A stretch of DNA of 64,000 bases from Metarhizobium sp964253915 (GCF_964253915.1 NZ_CAXUSG020000001.1:310001-374000); one strand, 5' to 3'. Counted from the first letter of the stretch, positions 28,566 through 37,716 are shown. Notes: generated by a model from the sequence alone, not told the origin. A program made the numbers and translations.

Positions 28566-29371
28566 TGCCGCGGTTTCGCCTGATCGTCGAATATGACGGC
28601 ACGCCTTATGTCGGCTGGCAGCGGCAGGACAACGGCCCCTCCGTGCAGGGCGCGCTGGAGGCGGCAGTGCTGTCGCTGACCGGCGAGACCGTATCGATCC
28701 GCGGCGCTGGCCGCACCGATTCCGGCGTGCATGCGAAAGGCCAGGTGATTCATCTCGACCTGGCACGCAGCTGGCTGCCCTACAAGCTGCGCAACGCCCT
28801 GAACGCCCATCTCGGCATGGCGGGCGAGCGTGTCTCGATCATCGATGCCGACGCCGTGCCGGATTATTTTGACGCACGCTTTTCGGCAATGAAGCGGCAT
28901 TACCTCTATCGTATCATCTCCCGCCCGGCACCGCTGGCGCTGGAGGCCGGACGTGCCTGGTGGGTGCCGAAACCTCTCGATCACACGGCGATGCACGCGG
29001 CGGCGCAGATGCTGGTCGGCCACCATGATTTCACCACCTTCCGCTCCGCCCATTGCCAGGCCCGCAGCCCGGTGCGCACCCTCGACCGGCTGGACGTGAC
29101 GCGTGACGGCGAGCTTATCGAGATCCGCGCTTCGGCGCAGAGTTTCCTGCATAACCAGATCCGCTCCTTTGCCGGCACGCTTAAACTCGCCGGCGAAGGC
29201 AAGATGACGCCGCAGGATGTGCGCCTTGCGCTGGAGGCCCGCGACCGCACGGCCTGCGGCCCGGTGGCGCCGCCGGAAGGGCTGTATTTTTTGCAGGTCG
29301 ATTATCCCGCCGTCATTCCCGAACGGCGCGGCAACGAAGGACAGATGGATGACGGTGCGGATCTACCATAA
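28565..29371 (+). CDS. truA: tRNA pseudouridine(38-40) synthase TruA
   Basis: Isomerises uridines 38-40 in the anticodon arm. The catalytic Asp lies in RGAGRTDSGVHAKGQV (near residue 52) and the start is the typical FRLIVEYDGTPYVGWQRQ. Length 268 residues. The ATG overlaps the fmt stop (TGATG), and the C-terminal end overlaps the arsC start. Confidence 0.96.
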   Translation: MPRFRLIVEYDGTPYVGWQRQDNGPSVQGALEAAVLSLTGETVSIRGAGRTDSGVHAKGQVIHLDLARSWLPYKLRNALNAHLGMAGERVSIIDADAVPDYFDARFSAMKRHYLYRIISRPAPLALEAGRAWWVPKPLDHTAMHAAAQMLVGHHDFTTFRSAHCQARSPVRTLDRLDVTRDGELIEIRASAQSFLHNQIRSFAGTLKLAGEGKMTPQDVRLALEARDRTACGPVAPPEGLYFLQVDYPAVIPERRGNEGQMDDGADLP

Positions 29372-29771
29372 CCCGGCCTGTGGCACCTCGCGCAACACGC
29401 TGGCGATGATCCGCCAGTCGGGCGAGGAGCCGGAGGTCGTCGAATATCTCGTTACCCCGCCCTCGCGGGAGGAGCTGGTGGCGCTGCTGATCGCGCTCGA
29501 CATGTCGCCGCGCGACCTGCTGCGGGAAAAGGGCACGCCTTATGCGCAGCTCGGCCTCGGCGATCCGGGTCTGACGGACGCAGCGCTTCTCGATGCGATG
29601 ATGGCACATCCGATCCTCATCAACCGGCCGATCGTGGTGACGGAAAAAGGCGTGCGCCTGTGTCGTCCCTCGGAGGTGGTGCTGGAGATCCTCGCCAATC
29701 CCGATATCGGCCCGTTCACCAAGGAAGACGGCGAAGTCGTGGCTTTCGCCGGCAGGGATCAGGCGGGGTAG
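29349..29771 (+). CDS. arsC: Arsenate reductase, glutaredoxin-dependent ArsC type
   Basis: A thioredoxin-fold protein of 140 residues reducing arsenate to arsenite with glutathione/glutaredoxin. It begins MTVRIYHNPACGTSRNTLAMIR with the catalytic Cys in CGTSR, and contains ILINRPIVVTEKGVRLCRP, the usual N-R-P-I motif. It overlaps truA by 23 bp and has no arsenite transporter or ArsR nearby, so it may be a housekeeping copy. Confidence 0.88.
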   Translation: MTVRIYHNPACGTSRNTLAMIRQSGEEPEVVEYLVTPPSREELVALLIALDMSPRDLLREKGTPYAQLGLGDPGLTDAALLDAMMAHPILINRPIVVTEKGVRLCRPSEVVLEILANPDIGPFTKEDGEVVAFAGRDQAG

Positions 29772-30355
29772 ACGCCGAGATATTGCTGCAGCAGATCGGA
29801 AAGCAGCATGGTCGGTACCAGCAGGACGAGAATGAGCGTGGTGATCATCAGCGGCTGTTGGCCGCAGATCATCCGCAACAGCCGCACCAGCGAAAAGACC
29901 AGCGTGATCAGCAGTCCGAGCCAGAGCAGCGAGGCAAAACCTTCCGTTCCCGGCAGCACCAGCACCATCAGGATGATCAGCGCGTAGACGTAGGCGAGCG
30001 GCACGGCGAGCCAGTTGGATACCACGACGATGGCGTGGAAACGCTTGCCGAGGCCGAAGAGCAGGCAGAGAAAGCCGGCCAGCACCAGCGGCACGATCCA
30101 GTTGGCCATCTCGACCATGGCAAGCCGCATGAAGAAGGGCAGGCCGGTGCGCGTTCCCGGCGGATAGGCGCGCAGGAAGGCGGAGTGCCACCACAGCCAG
30201 CTGATCGCCGTCGCCGGCAGGCACCAGAGGATCGCCCAGAAGGAGCGCATGGCGCCGCGGTCGGTCAGGTCGAGATAACCGAAACCGCGCGGATCGAGAC
30301 GGATCAGCAGCAGCAGTCCCTTCAGGTAGATCTGGATTTCCTTAAAGGACGGCAT
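29759..30355 (-). CDS. Integral membrane protein of unknown function
   Basis: A 198-residue protein with a soluble N-terminal ~35 residues (LKGLLLLIRLDPRGFGYLDL) and five or so hydrophobic helices. I do not recognise a named family. It overlaps dapE by 14 bp on the same strand, so it is translated as the second gene of a dapE operon, and it overlaps the convergent arsC end by 13 bp. A homologous membrane gene next to dapE is, to my recollection, common in rhizobia. Confidence 0.65.
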   Translation of the reverse strand: MPSFKEIQIYLKGLLLLIRLDPRGFGYLDLTDRGAMRSFWAILWCLPATAISWLWWHSAFLRAYPPGTRTGLPFFMRLAMVEMANWIVPLVLAGFLCLLFGLGKRFHAIVVVSNWLAVPLAYVYALIILMVLVLPGTEGFASLLWLGLLITLVFSLVRLLRMICGQQPLMITTLILVLLVPTMLLSDLLQQYLGVYPA

Positions 30356-31535
30356 TGTCGAACCAGCGCTCGATGAAGGTCTCGTAGATGCGGGTCAGGG
30401 TTTCGAGGTCGGCGACGGCCACCCGTTCGTCGACCATGTGCATGGTCTGGCCCACTAGTCCGAACTCCACCACCGGGCAATAATCCTTGATGTAACGTGC
30501 ATCCGAGGTGCCACCCGTCGTTGACAGTTTCGGCATCTGGCCCGTCACCTTTTCGATGGCGCCTGACAGCGAATCGATCAAGGCGTTGTTGCGGGTGAGA
30601 AACACATGGCTCGGCCGTTCGGCCCAGGCGAGCTGATAGGACACCGGCTCGCGGCCGGGCCGCAGCCTTGTATCGGCCGCGGCGCGCTGCAGCCGGCCGG
30701 CGATCTCGGCCTGCAGCGTTTCGGCTGTCCAGGTGTCGTTGAAGCGGATGTTGAAGCTCGCTGTCGCCTTGGCGGGAATGACGTTGGTCGCCGGGTTGCC
30801 GACATCGACGCTGGTGACTTCCAGGTTCGACGGCTGGAAATCGGCCGTGCCCTGGTCGAAAGGCGGGTCGAGCAGCGCCTGCGTCAGTTGCAGAATTCCG
30901 CGCACCGGATTGTCGGCGAGATGCGGATAGGCGGCATGACCTTGCACGCCGTTGACGGTGATCTTGCCGGACAGCGAGCCGCGCCGGCCGATCTTGATCA
31001 TGTCGCTCAGCCTGTCCGGATTGGTCGGTTCGCCGACGACGCAGGCATCCCAGTGTTCGCCCTTGGCGGCGGCCCACTGCAAAAGCTTGATCGTGCCGTT
31101 GATCGCCGGACCTTCCTCGTCGCCGGTGATCAGGAAGGAGACGGAGCCTTTTGGCGCGCCGTTCTTCTCGACGTGGCGGGCGATGGCGGCGATGAAGCAG
31201 GCGATGCCACCCTTCATGTCGACGGCGCCGCGGCCGAACATCTCGCCGCCGGCGATCTCCGCCGCGAAGGGAGGGTGGGTCCAGGCGCCGGCATCGCCGA
31301 CCGGCACGACGTCGGTATGGCCGGCAAACATCAGGTGTGGGCCGTCGCCGCCGAGCCGGGCATAAAGGTTCTCGATGTCGGGCGTATCCTCATCCGTCGC
31401 CATCACCCGCTCGACGGCAAAGCCGAGTGGCGTCAGCATGGTTTCGAGCGCGCTCAGCGCCCCGCCTTCGGCAGGGGTCACGGAGGGGCAGCGGATGAGG
31501 GTCTGGAGATTGGCGATAGGATCGGTGGGAAGCAT
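30342..31535 (-). CDS. dapE: Succinyl-diaminopimelate desuccinylase
   Basis: M20 zinc peptidase-family enzyme of lysine and meso-DAP synthesis. It has LMFAGHTDVVPVGD (metal His and Asp), MFGRGAVDMKGGIACF, and ITGDEEGPAINGT with the catalytic Glu pair. Length is 397 residues from the ATG at 31535; an ATG at 31550 would add five residues and neither has a strong ribosome site. Confidence 0.95.
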   Translation of the reverse strand: MLPTDPIANLQTLIRCPSVTPAEGGALSALETMLTPLGFAVERVMATDEDTPDIENLYARLGGDGPHLMFAGHTDVVPVGDAGAWTHPPFAAEIAGGEMFGRGAVDMKGGIACFIAAIARHVEKNGAPKGSVSFLITGDEEGPAINGTIKLLQWAAAKGEHWDACVVGEPTNPDRLSDMIKIGRRGSLSGKITVNGVQGHAAYPHLADNPVRGILQLTQALLDPPFDQGTADFQPSNLEVTSVDVGNPATNVIPAKATASFNIRFNDTWTAETLQAEIAGRLQRAAADTRLRPGREPVSYQLAWAERPSHVFLTRNNALIDSLSGAIEKVTGQMPKLSTTGGTSDARYIKDYCPVVEFGLVGQTMHMVDERVAVADLETLTRIYETFIERWFDNAVL

Positions 31536-31945
31536 GAGGATTAAAGCCATTGCCGGGCCTTTTGGGGCCGCCTTGTCATACCTATATCAGTGTCGGGGTG
31601 GTGTACCCGATCCTCGCCGGACTGTCACGCGTATCCGGCCGCAAAAGCGTCGGATCGGGTTGTCGGTCGCGCGACCAGGAAGCTGCCAAGTTGCCTGCCA
31701 CCCCATTTTTCCCAGCCATACACACAAATGCGCAGTGACGGAAAATGCCGATCCCATCGAAAGATCCCTGGGAAAGGCATATTGGTTCTCCAGTCTAATT
31801 GATAATTCCGGAAATACATATTGACTTTCGAATTTTAAAAATACGTAATATTAACAAAGGCGTCTTGATGAAATACTTGTGATGTAAATCACTAGAATAT
31901 TCTTGCGTGTGTGTTTTAATGCTGTATGCGGAGGGAGGTCCGGCA
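31536..31945. other. Intergenic region between dapE and the first metalloprotease
   Basis: About 410 bp without a credible gene. The right 150 bp is clearly richer in A+T than its surroundings and carries promoter-like boxes (TTGACT at 31821, TAATAT at 31846, TAGAAT at 31893) and a CRP-like palindrome. The left part must hold the dapE promoter. Confidence 0.6.
31878..31893. promoter_or_regulatory. CRP/FNR-family-like operator
   Basis: TGTGA-TGTAAA-TCACT matches nine of the ten defined bases of the enterobacterial CRP site (TGTGA-N6-TCACA). It overlaps the TAGAAT box and lies 53 bp before the metalloprotease start, so it could control that gene. Confidence 0.4.
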
Positions 31946-33271
31946 ATGGCAACAACATCTGGTCATTTCGCGAATAGCTATACGTTCAAGATTACCGGAC
32001 AATCCGGAAACTACGGGGCGTATTTCGATTTAATTACCAAGAATGCAATTGCTGCGATCAATTACATATCGGACTACGTTTCGTGGAAGGGTACTCTCGA
32101 TTTCGTCGTCGAGTTTTCTGCTCCGAAGGGAAGCGGGCTTCTGCCTGCGGTCGGCAATCTCACCGGTGACGGTGTGACGCACGCCATGTACGAGGCGTTG
32201 ACCGGCAAGGATGCATCAAGCGGTGAGCCCGATGCCGGCGCCCATATCGAGCCAAACACCTCCGGTGCCCTGACCAACTACGGCTATTCACTCTATTTCG
32301 ATCCGGACCCCAATCCCTCCGTCCATCCGCATGTTCCAACGGGCACGCACGACTTCTTCTCGATCTACGTGCATGAGGTTTTTCACGGGCTGGGATTCTG
32401 GTCCACGGCGCAACACGGAGCGTCGAAGTCGGCCTTCGACAAGCTGACCGTCGAACGCGGCGGCCAGTATTTTTTCACCGGCGCCAACACCAAGGCGCTT
32501 CTCGGGCAGGATCTGGCGCTCGCGACCATGGGCAGCCGCGACCATTATGCGGCAACCGGCGATGCCCAGTCGGGCCTGATGTTCGAGTGGGGAAACTACG
32601 AGGGAAACCGCTGGCAGATTGGCAAGCTCGACCTGGCGATCCTGAAGGATCTTGGCTACACGGTTGCCAACGAAGACAAGCTCAATCTGGTGGATTTGCC
32701 GGATGATACGGTTTTTGGCGGAGGCGGCTCCACGGGCGGCGGGCCGCTCGATTTCCACCGCTATGAAGTCACGCGCGATACGTACACCATCCAGCGGCTG
32801 GCATCGGACATCGTCGCAGTCTATAAGCCGGATGGCAGTGTGGAAACGCTGACCGGCATCGAGCGCATCCATTTCAACGACGGTTATCTGGCGCTCGATA
32901 TCAATGGCACGGCCGGCCAGGCCTACCGCATCTACCAGGCGGCTTTCGATCGCACGCCGGATGCCGGCGGCATCTCCTACTGGATCAAGATGATGGATAC
33001 CGGGATGAGCTTGAAGGACGTCGCCCACGACTTCATCTCGTCGACGGAATTTATGGTCACCTATGGCGCCAACATGTCCAACCAGGCGTTCATCGAGCAA
33101 CTCTACATGAACGTGCTCAACCGCGCCGGGGAAGCTGCGGGTGTCGATTACTGGACCGGGCGCATGGCGGCCGATCTGACCCGTGCTGATGTGCTTGCCG
33201 GTTTTTCCGAAAGTCCCGAAAACGTCGCCGGCGTGGCGCCCGCCATCAGCGACGGCATCTGGTACACTTGA
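31946..33271 (+). CDS. Putative secreted metalloprotease with C-terminal DUF4214 domain
   Basis: A 441-residue protein without a Sec signal. The N-terminal half carries a zinc-protease motif HEVFHGLGFWS at residues 143-153; the two His and the Glu are present, but the third metzincin ligand position is Ser. It ends in IGKLDLAILKDLGY, as in other secreted metalloproteases. A Gly-rich linker leads to a DUF4214 region (AYRIYQAAFDRTPDAGGISYWI; NVLNRAGEAAGVDYWTGR). DUF4214 is common at the C-terminus of type I secretion substrates, suggesting export by an ABC system not in this window. GGAGGGAGG precedes the ATG. It is inserted between dapE and dapD. Confidence 0.75.
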   Translation: MATTSGHFANSYTFKITGQSGNYGAYFDLITKNAIAAINYISDYVSWKGTLDFVVEFSAPKGSGLLPAVGNLTGDGVTHAMYEALTGKDASSGEPDAGAHIEPNTSGALTNYGYSLYFDPDPNPSVHPHVPTGTHDFFSIYVHEVFHGLGFWSTAQHGASKSAFDKLTVERGGQYFFTGANTKALLGQDLALATMGSRDHYAATGDAQSGLMFEWGNYEGNRWQIGKLDLAILKDLGYTVANEDKLNLVDLPDDTVFGGGGSTGGGPLDFHRYEVTRDTYTIQRLASDIVAVYKPDGSVETLTGIERIHFNDGYLALDINGTAGQAYRIYQAAFDRTPDAGGISYWIKMMDTGMSLKDVAHDFISSTEFMVTYGANMSNQAFIEQLYMNVLNRAGEAAGVDYWTGRMAADLTRADVLAGFSESPENVAGVAPAISDGIWYT

Positions 33272-33344
33272 TCCGGGTTCAAATCATACGGCAACGCGTG
33301 AAAGCGATGCCGTCCAGATGTAACAAACCCGGCTCAGGGCAGTG

Positions 33345-33367
33345 CGAGGGGCTGGTTCAGCCCCTCG
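33345..33367. terminator. Hairpin between convergent metalloprotease and dapD genes
   Basis: Perfect stem CGAGGGGCTG/CAGCCCCTCG with a very short loop. No clear T-run follows on either side, so it may act as a weak or factor-assisted terminator. Confidence 0.4.
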
Positions 33368-33375
33368 AGAAACGA

Positions 33376-34233
33376 TCAATCGCGCAGCAGTTCGTTGATG
33401 CCGGTCTTCGAGCGGGTCTGGGCATCGACGCGCTTGACGATGACGGCGCAATAGAGGTTTGGCGCCGGCTGGCCGTTGGCCATGGTCTTGTCGGACGGCA
33501 GCGAGCCGGCGACGACGACGGAATAGGGCGGCACTTCGCCGTAGCTGATCTCGCCGGTGGCGCGGTCGACGATCTTGGTCGACTTGCCGATGAAGACGCC
33601 CATGCCGAGCACCGAGCCTTCACGGACGATGCAGCCTTCGACGACTTCCGAGCGGGCGCCGATGAAGCAATTGTCCTCGATGATCGTCGGGCCGGCCTGC
33701 ATCGGCTCCAGCACGCCGCCAATGCCGACGCCGCCGGAGAGGTGCACATGCTTGCCGATCTGGGCGCAGGAGCCGACCGTCGCCCAGGTATCGACCATCG
33801 TGCCTTCGCCGACATAGGCGCCGAGATTGACGAAGGACGGCATCAGGATGGCGTTGGGGGCGATGTAGGCGGAGCGGCGCACGACGCAGTTCGGCACGGC
33901 GCGGAAACCGGCCTTCTCGAATTCGTTGGTGCTCCAGCCGTCGAACTTCGACGGCACCTTGTCCCACCACACACTTTCCCCCGGACCGCCCTTGACGATT
34001 TCCATCGGGTTGAGGCGGAAGGAGAGCAGCACGGCTTTCTTCAGCCACTGGTGAACCGCCCAGGCGCCGTCCTCGCCGCGGGTGGCGACGCGCACCTTGC
34101 CGCTGTCGAGCAGGTTGAGCGCGGTTTCGACGGCATCCCGGATTTCGCCGCGGGTCGAGGTGTTGACGCTGTCGCGGTTGTCGAAAGCGGCTTCGACGGT
34201 CTTTTCGAGCGAGGCGAGGTCGGCGATGGTCAT
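33376..34233 (-). CDS. dapD: 2,3,4,5-tetrahydropyridine-2,6-dicarboxylate N-succinyltransferase
   Basis: Acyltransferase of the succinylase branch of lysine/DAP synthesis. It has an N-terminal helical domain and a left-handed beta-helix of hexapeptide repeats (MPSFVNLGAYVGEGTMVDTWATVGSCAQIGKHVHLSGGVGIGG). Length 285 residues. It provides the substrate step upstream of DapE, whose gene lies 1.8 kb away on the same strand. Confidence 0.96.
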   Translation of the reverse strand: MTIADLASLEKTVEAAFDNRDSVNTSTRGEIRDAVETALNLLDSGKVRVATRGEDGAWAVHQWLKKAVLLSFRLNPMEIVKGGPGESVWWDKVPSKFDGWSTNEFEKAGFRAVPNCVVRRSAYIAPNAILMPSFVNLGAYVGEGTMVDTWATVGSCAQIGKHVHLSGGVGIGGVLEPMQAGPTIIEDNCFIGARSEVVEGCIVREGSVLGMGVFIGKSTKIVDRATGEISYGEVPPYSVVVAGSLPSDKTMANGQPAPNLYCAVIVKRVDAQTRSKTGINELLRD

Positions 34234-34397
34234 GAGAATTCCTTAAACTTCGCGGTCTATCTTGGAGGGTGGGGAAACCGGGGTCGAAATCCGAATTTTG
34301 GCCACTTGCTCTACAGTATGATCCGGCAAAATGAAATCATTTTTCCGGCAGATGCTGCCCGGTTCGAGACGCCGGCAGCGCGTGAAAGGCATTGGAA

Positions 34398-35261
34398 ATG
34401 GCGAAGTTGAAGAACGGCAAGTTGCGGCGCAAGGACGGGGTCTGGGATCCGCTCAAGGACAGCTCCACCGACAAGCAGCGCGCCGCCGGCGTGCCGAAGA
34501 CACCGCAATCGGAATCGCCCGCTTACCGTCTTGCTTATGCCGACGAGGATTTCCTCTGCCGCGAGGAACTGCGTCCGGTGCGGCTGCAGCTCGAACTGCT
34601 GAAGGTGGAAATGTCGCTGGCCGAGCGCGGCATCAAGTCGACCGTGGTGATGTTCGGCGGTGCGCGCATCCCGGCGCCCGGCATGCAGGCCTGGGCTGCG
34701 CGCAACGAGACGCAGCGCCACAACCTCGAAGCGGCTTCGGTCTACTACGACGAAGCCCGCAAGTTCGCCCGGCTCTGCTCCGAACATGCGGCGAAATCGT
34801 CCTACCAGGAATATGTCGTCGTCACCGGCGGTGGGCCGGGGGTGATGGAGGCGGGCAATCGCGGCGCTGATGATGTCGGGGCTCCCTCGATCGGCCTCAA
34901 CATCGTGCTGCCGCACGAACAGGCGCCGAATGCCTATGTGACGCCGGAACTCAGCTTCAATTTCCACTACTTCGCCATCCGCAAGATGCATTTCATGATG
35001 CGCGCCAAGGCGATCACGGTGTTTCCCGGCGGCTTCGGCACGCTGGACGAGATGTTCGAGGCGCTGACGCTGATCCAGACCGGCCGCATGGCACCGATCC
35101 CGCTGATCCTGTTCGGCAAGGATTTCTGGCACAAGATGATCAACTTCGAGGCGCTCGCCGATTTCGGCACCATCGCGCCCGAAGACGTCAAGCTTCTGCA
35201 TTTCGTCGATACGGCGGACGAAGCCTGGAAGGTGATCGGCAGCTTCTACGAGCTTGCCTGA
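34398..35261 (+). CDS. LOG-family protein (TIGR00730-type nucleotide phosphoribohydrolase)
   Basis: Rossmann-fold protein with the LOG signatures GGGPGVMEAGNRGA and PGGFGTLDE (PGGxGTxxE), which form the active site in cytokinin-activating and nucleotide 5'-monophosphate phosphoribohydrolases. Length 287 residues, longer than plant-type LOG because of a ~90-residue N-terminal extension. A TTG at 34392 would add two residues. Divergent from dapD. Older databases call it lysine decarboxylase-like, which is misleading. Confidence 0.85.
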   Translation: MAKLKNGKLRRKDGVWDPLKDSSTDKQRAAGVPKTPQSESPAYRLAYADEDFLCREELRPVRLQLELLKVEMSLAERGIKSTVVMFGGARIPAPGMQAWAARNETQRHNLEAASVYYDEARKFARLCSEHAAKSSYQEYVVVTGGGPGVMEAGNRGADDVGAPSIGLNIVLPHEQAPNAYVTPELSFNFHYFAIRKMHFMMRAKAITVFPGGFGTLDEMFEALTLIQTGRMAPIPLILFGKDFWHKMINFEALADFGTIAPEDVKLLHFVDTADEAWKVIGSFYELA

Positions 35262-35273
35262 TTTTCACACACG

Positions 35274-35308
35274 AAAAACCCGCCCCGACGCTGATCGGAG
35301 CGGGCTTT
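35274..35308. terminator. Bidirectional terminator
   Basis: AAAAACCCGC and GCGGGCTTT form a GC-rich stem with A and T flanks between the convergent LOG and EF-hand genes. Confidence 0.7.
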
Positions 35309-35332
35309 GTCGAACCGGGAACGGGGGTTGGA

Positions 35333-35908
35333 TTACCGGTTCGGCATATCGTCGATGGAGATGACACCGTCCTTGTTGCGGTCGAGGCGGGCAAACATCT
35401 TGGTGGCGGCATCGGCCGCCTCCTGCTTGCTCAACTGGCCGTTTTCGTCGGTGTCGGCGACGCGGAACAGCATCGCGCCCTTGCCCCACTTGTTGCCGTG
35501 GCGGCCTTCGTCATGACGGTTGCCATGGTGGCGCGGCTTCATGCCGTCGCGGTCGCCATCGGGCATTTTGGCGTCGTCGTTCTGGGCGGTCTCGCGTTCC
35601 GCCTTCATCTTCTTCCATTCGGCACGACGCTGTTCGCGCTGCTCCTTGCGATAGGCGCGGAATTCGCCGGGCGTGATCGAACCGTCGCTGTTGGCATCGA
35701 TAGCGGCAAAGAGTTTTTCGGCGCCGGCCTTGGCTTCTTCCGGCGTGATGCGGCCGTCCTTGTTGGCGTCGTCCTGCTTCAGCATGCGGACATAGGCCAC
35801 TTCGGGCGACATGCGACCGCCATGACGGGGGGCGGCAAAAGCTTCGGCGGCAACGCCGAGCACGAGTGCCGCAGAAAGGCCCGTCAGTACCAGTTTCTTA
35901 CCGTTCAT
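35333..35908 (-). CDS. Exported EF-hand calcium-binding protein
   Basis: A 191-residue protein with a Sec signal peptide (hydrophobic residues ~5-24, cleavage near AEAFA-AP). Four EF-hand loops are visible: DANKDGRITPEE (~47-58), DANSDGSITPGE (~71-82), DTDENGQLSKQE (~152-163) and DRNKDGVISIDD (~176-187). A charged Lys/Arg/His-rich linker separates the pairs. It is likely a periplasmic calcium buffer or sensor; no catalytic domain. AAGGA precedes the ATG at 35908. Confidence 0.88.
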   Translation of the reverse strand: MNGKKLVLTGLSAALVLGVAAEAFAAPRHGGRMSPEVAYVRMLKQDDANKDGRITPEEAKAGAEKLFAAIDANSDGSITPGEFRAYRKEQREQRRAEWKKMKAERETAQNDDAKMPDGDRDGMKPRHHGNRHDEGRHGNKWGKGAMLFRVADTDENGQLSKQEAADAATKMFARLDRNKDGVISIDDMPNR

Positions 35909-36010
35909 CTCTTTTCCTTCCTCGTTTGTCGATAAGGAAAAGATAGGTCGGGCATCGGGTGATGCCCACTTAAACATTGGTAATCTATATGAAATTTCGG
36001 TAATGTTGGG

Positions 36011-36712
36011 TTAGATGAGCTTCGTCAGGAAGGCTGTCAGGTCCTGGGTCACATAGTCGATGTGATCGTCATCCTCACCGGCGATTTCCCAACGTTCGAA
36101 GGCATGTTCGAGATTTTGCGGTACCAAAAGGACGGTGCGCATGCCAAGCGCCTTGGGAACCTGCAGGTTGCGCGGCAAGTCCTCGAACATCGCCGCATGG
36201 GCGGTATCGACGCGGTGCAGGCCCATGAACTTGTCATAGGTGCTGCCGGCCGGTTTCGGCACGAAGTCGGCGGCGACAATGTCGAAGATGTCGTCGAAAT
36301 TGTCGAGGATGCCGAGCGCGCGGGCCGTATCCTGCGCATGCTTGACGCTGCCGTTGGTGAAGATGAATTTCCGGCCGGGCAGGGCCTTGATCGCCGCCGC
36401 CAGTTCCGGCTGCGGCATCAGCGACGAATAGTCGATGGCGTGTGCCTTCTCGAGGAAATCGTTGGGATCGACCTTGTGGTGGATCATCAGCCCCTGCAGC
36501 GTCGTGCCGTGCTCGAGGTAATACTGCTTCTGCAGAACCCGCGCTTCCTCCGGCTCCATCTGCAACAGCGCCGAAACGTAAGCGGTCATGTTGCGGTCGA
36601 TCTGCGAGAACAGATTGATGTGATGCGGATAAAGCGTGTTGTCGAGATCGAACACCCATTCACGGACATGGTCGAAATCGGCAGCGGTCGGGGCGGTGGT
36701 GATCTTGCTCAT
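36011..36712 (-). CDS. HAD-superfamily pyrimidine 5'-nucleotidase-like protein
   Basis: HAD hydrolase of the SDT1/pyrimidine nucleotidase subgroup. Motif I is WVFDLDNTLYPHH, motif II FIFTNGS, and motif III/IV covers KPAGSTYDKFM and AAMFEDLPRNL. Length 233 residues from the ATG at 36712. In rhizobia it is usually a neighbour of dapD. Substrate may be UMP/CMP or another small phosphate. Confidence 0.85.
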   Translation of the reverse strand: MSKITTAPTAADFDHVREWVFDLDNTLYPHHINLFSQIDRNMTAYVSALLQMEPEEARVLQKQYYLEHGTTLQGLMIHHKVDPNDFLEKAHAIDYSSLMPQPELAAAIKALPGRKFIFTNGSVKHAQDTARALGILDNFDDIFDIVAADFVPKPAGSTYDKFMGLHRVDTAHAAMFEDLPRNLQVPKALGMRTVLLVPQNLEHAFERWEIAGEDDDHIDYVTQDLTAFLTKLI

Positions 36713-36813
36713 GGCGCCCTTATGGCACGGCTCGGCAAACAAACAAAATGTTTACTCCTTTTTTCGCCCGAACCGGCCTTGGCGGCCTTTTTGCCGCATG
36801 ATACCGCCGGTTC

Positions 36814-37716
36814 ATGGAACCCTGGATCGCGATTACCATCACCGCTGCCTTCCTGCAGAATCTGCGCTCGGCCCTGCAGAAACACCTGCAGGGGTCGCTC
36901 GGAACGCGTGGCGCCTCCTTCGTGCGTTTCGGCTACGGTTTTCCTGTCGCCATCGTCTATGTGCTCGGCCTGCACCTGATCGGCCACTATGCCTTTCCGG
37001 CCTTGAACTGGACCTTCGCGATCTGGTCGGTCATCGGTGGCCTGTCGCAGATCTTCGCGACCATCCTGCTCGTCCATCTGTTTTCGCTGCGCAATTTCGC
37101 CGTCGGCACGGCCTATTCGAAGACGGAGCCGGTGCAGGCGGCGATCTTCGGTTTTGTGCTGCTCGGCGAACGGCTGACGATTGGCGCCGTCGCCTCGATC
37201 ATCGTCGGCGTCTTCGGCGTCATGCTGATTTCCATGGCGCGCCTGCCGCTCTCCTTGCGCAACCTTGTAACGGCGCTGACCGGCCGCACGGCGCTGATCG
37301 GCATCGCCTCCGGCGCCGTCTTCGGCATTTCAGCGGTATCCTATCGTTCGGCGTCGCTCTCGCTTGAAGCGCCGAACCCGGTGATGGCTGCCGCAGTGAC
37401 ACTCGCCTGCGTCACCACCTTCCAGACCGTCTTCATGCTCGTCTGGATGCTGCTCAAGGACAAGAGCGAGATCGTCCAGGTGGCGCGGTCCTGGCGTTCC
37501 TCCTCGCTGGTGGGGCTTGCCGGCGTGCTCGGCTCGGTCTGCTGGTTCACGGCGATGACGCTGCAGCAGGTGGCCTATGTGCGCGCACTCGGCCAGATCG
37601 AACTGGTCTTCACCTTCATGGCCTCGTTCTTCCTGTTCCACGAGCGGGTGAACCGCATGGAAATCATCGGCTGCCTGTTGATCGTCGGTGGCATCGTCGG
37701 CCTGCTGTTCCATTGA
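36814..37716 (+). CDS. EamA/DMT-superfamily transporter
   Basis: A 300-residue membrane protein with about ten hydrophobic helices arranged as two EamA repeats (LLGERLTIGAVASIIVGVFGVMLI in the first, FFLFHERVNRMEIIGCLLIVGGIVGLL closing the second). It exports or imports a small metabolite; substrate unknown. Divergent from the HAD gene. Confidence 0.85.
   Translation: MEPWIAITITAAFLQNLRSALQKHLQGSLGTRGASFVRFGYGFPVAIVYVLGLHLIGHYAFPALNWTFAIWSVIGGLSQIFATILLVHLFSLRNFAVGTAYSKTEPVQAAIFGFVLLGERLTIGAVASIIVGVFGVMLISMARLPLSLRNLVTALTGRTALIGIASGAVFGISAVSYRSASLSLEAPNPVMAAAVTLACVTTFQTVFMLVWMLLKDKSEIVQVARSWRSSSLVGLAGVLGSVCWFTAMTLQQVAYVRALGQIELVFTFMASFFLFHERVNRMEIIGCLLIVGGIVGLLFH

Noticed and set aside
33268..34410. 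380-codon + strand frame opposite dapD
   Set aside because: Overlaps dapD completely, which has clear hexapeptide repeats; no ribosome site or domain.
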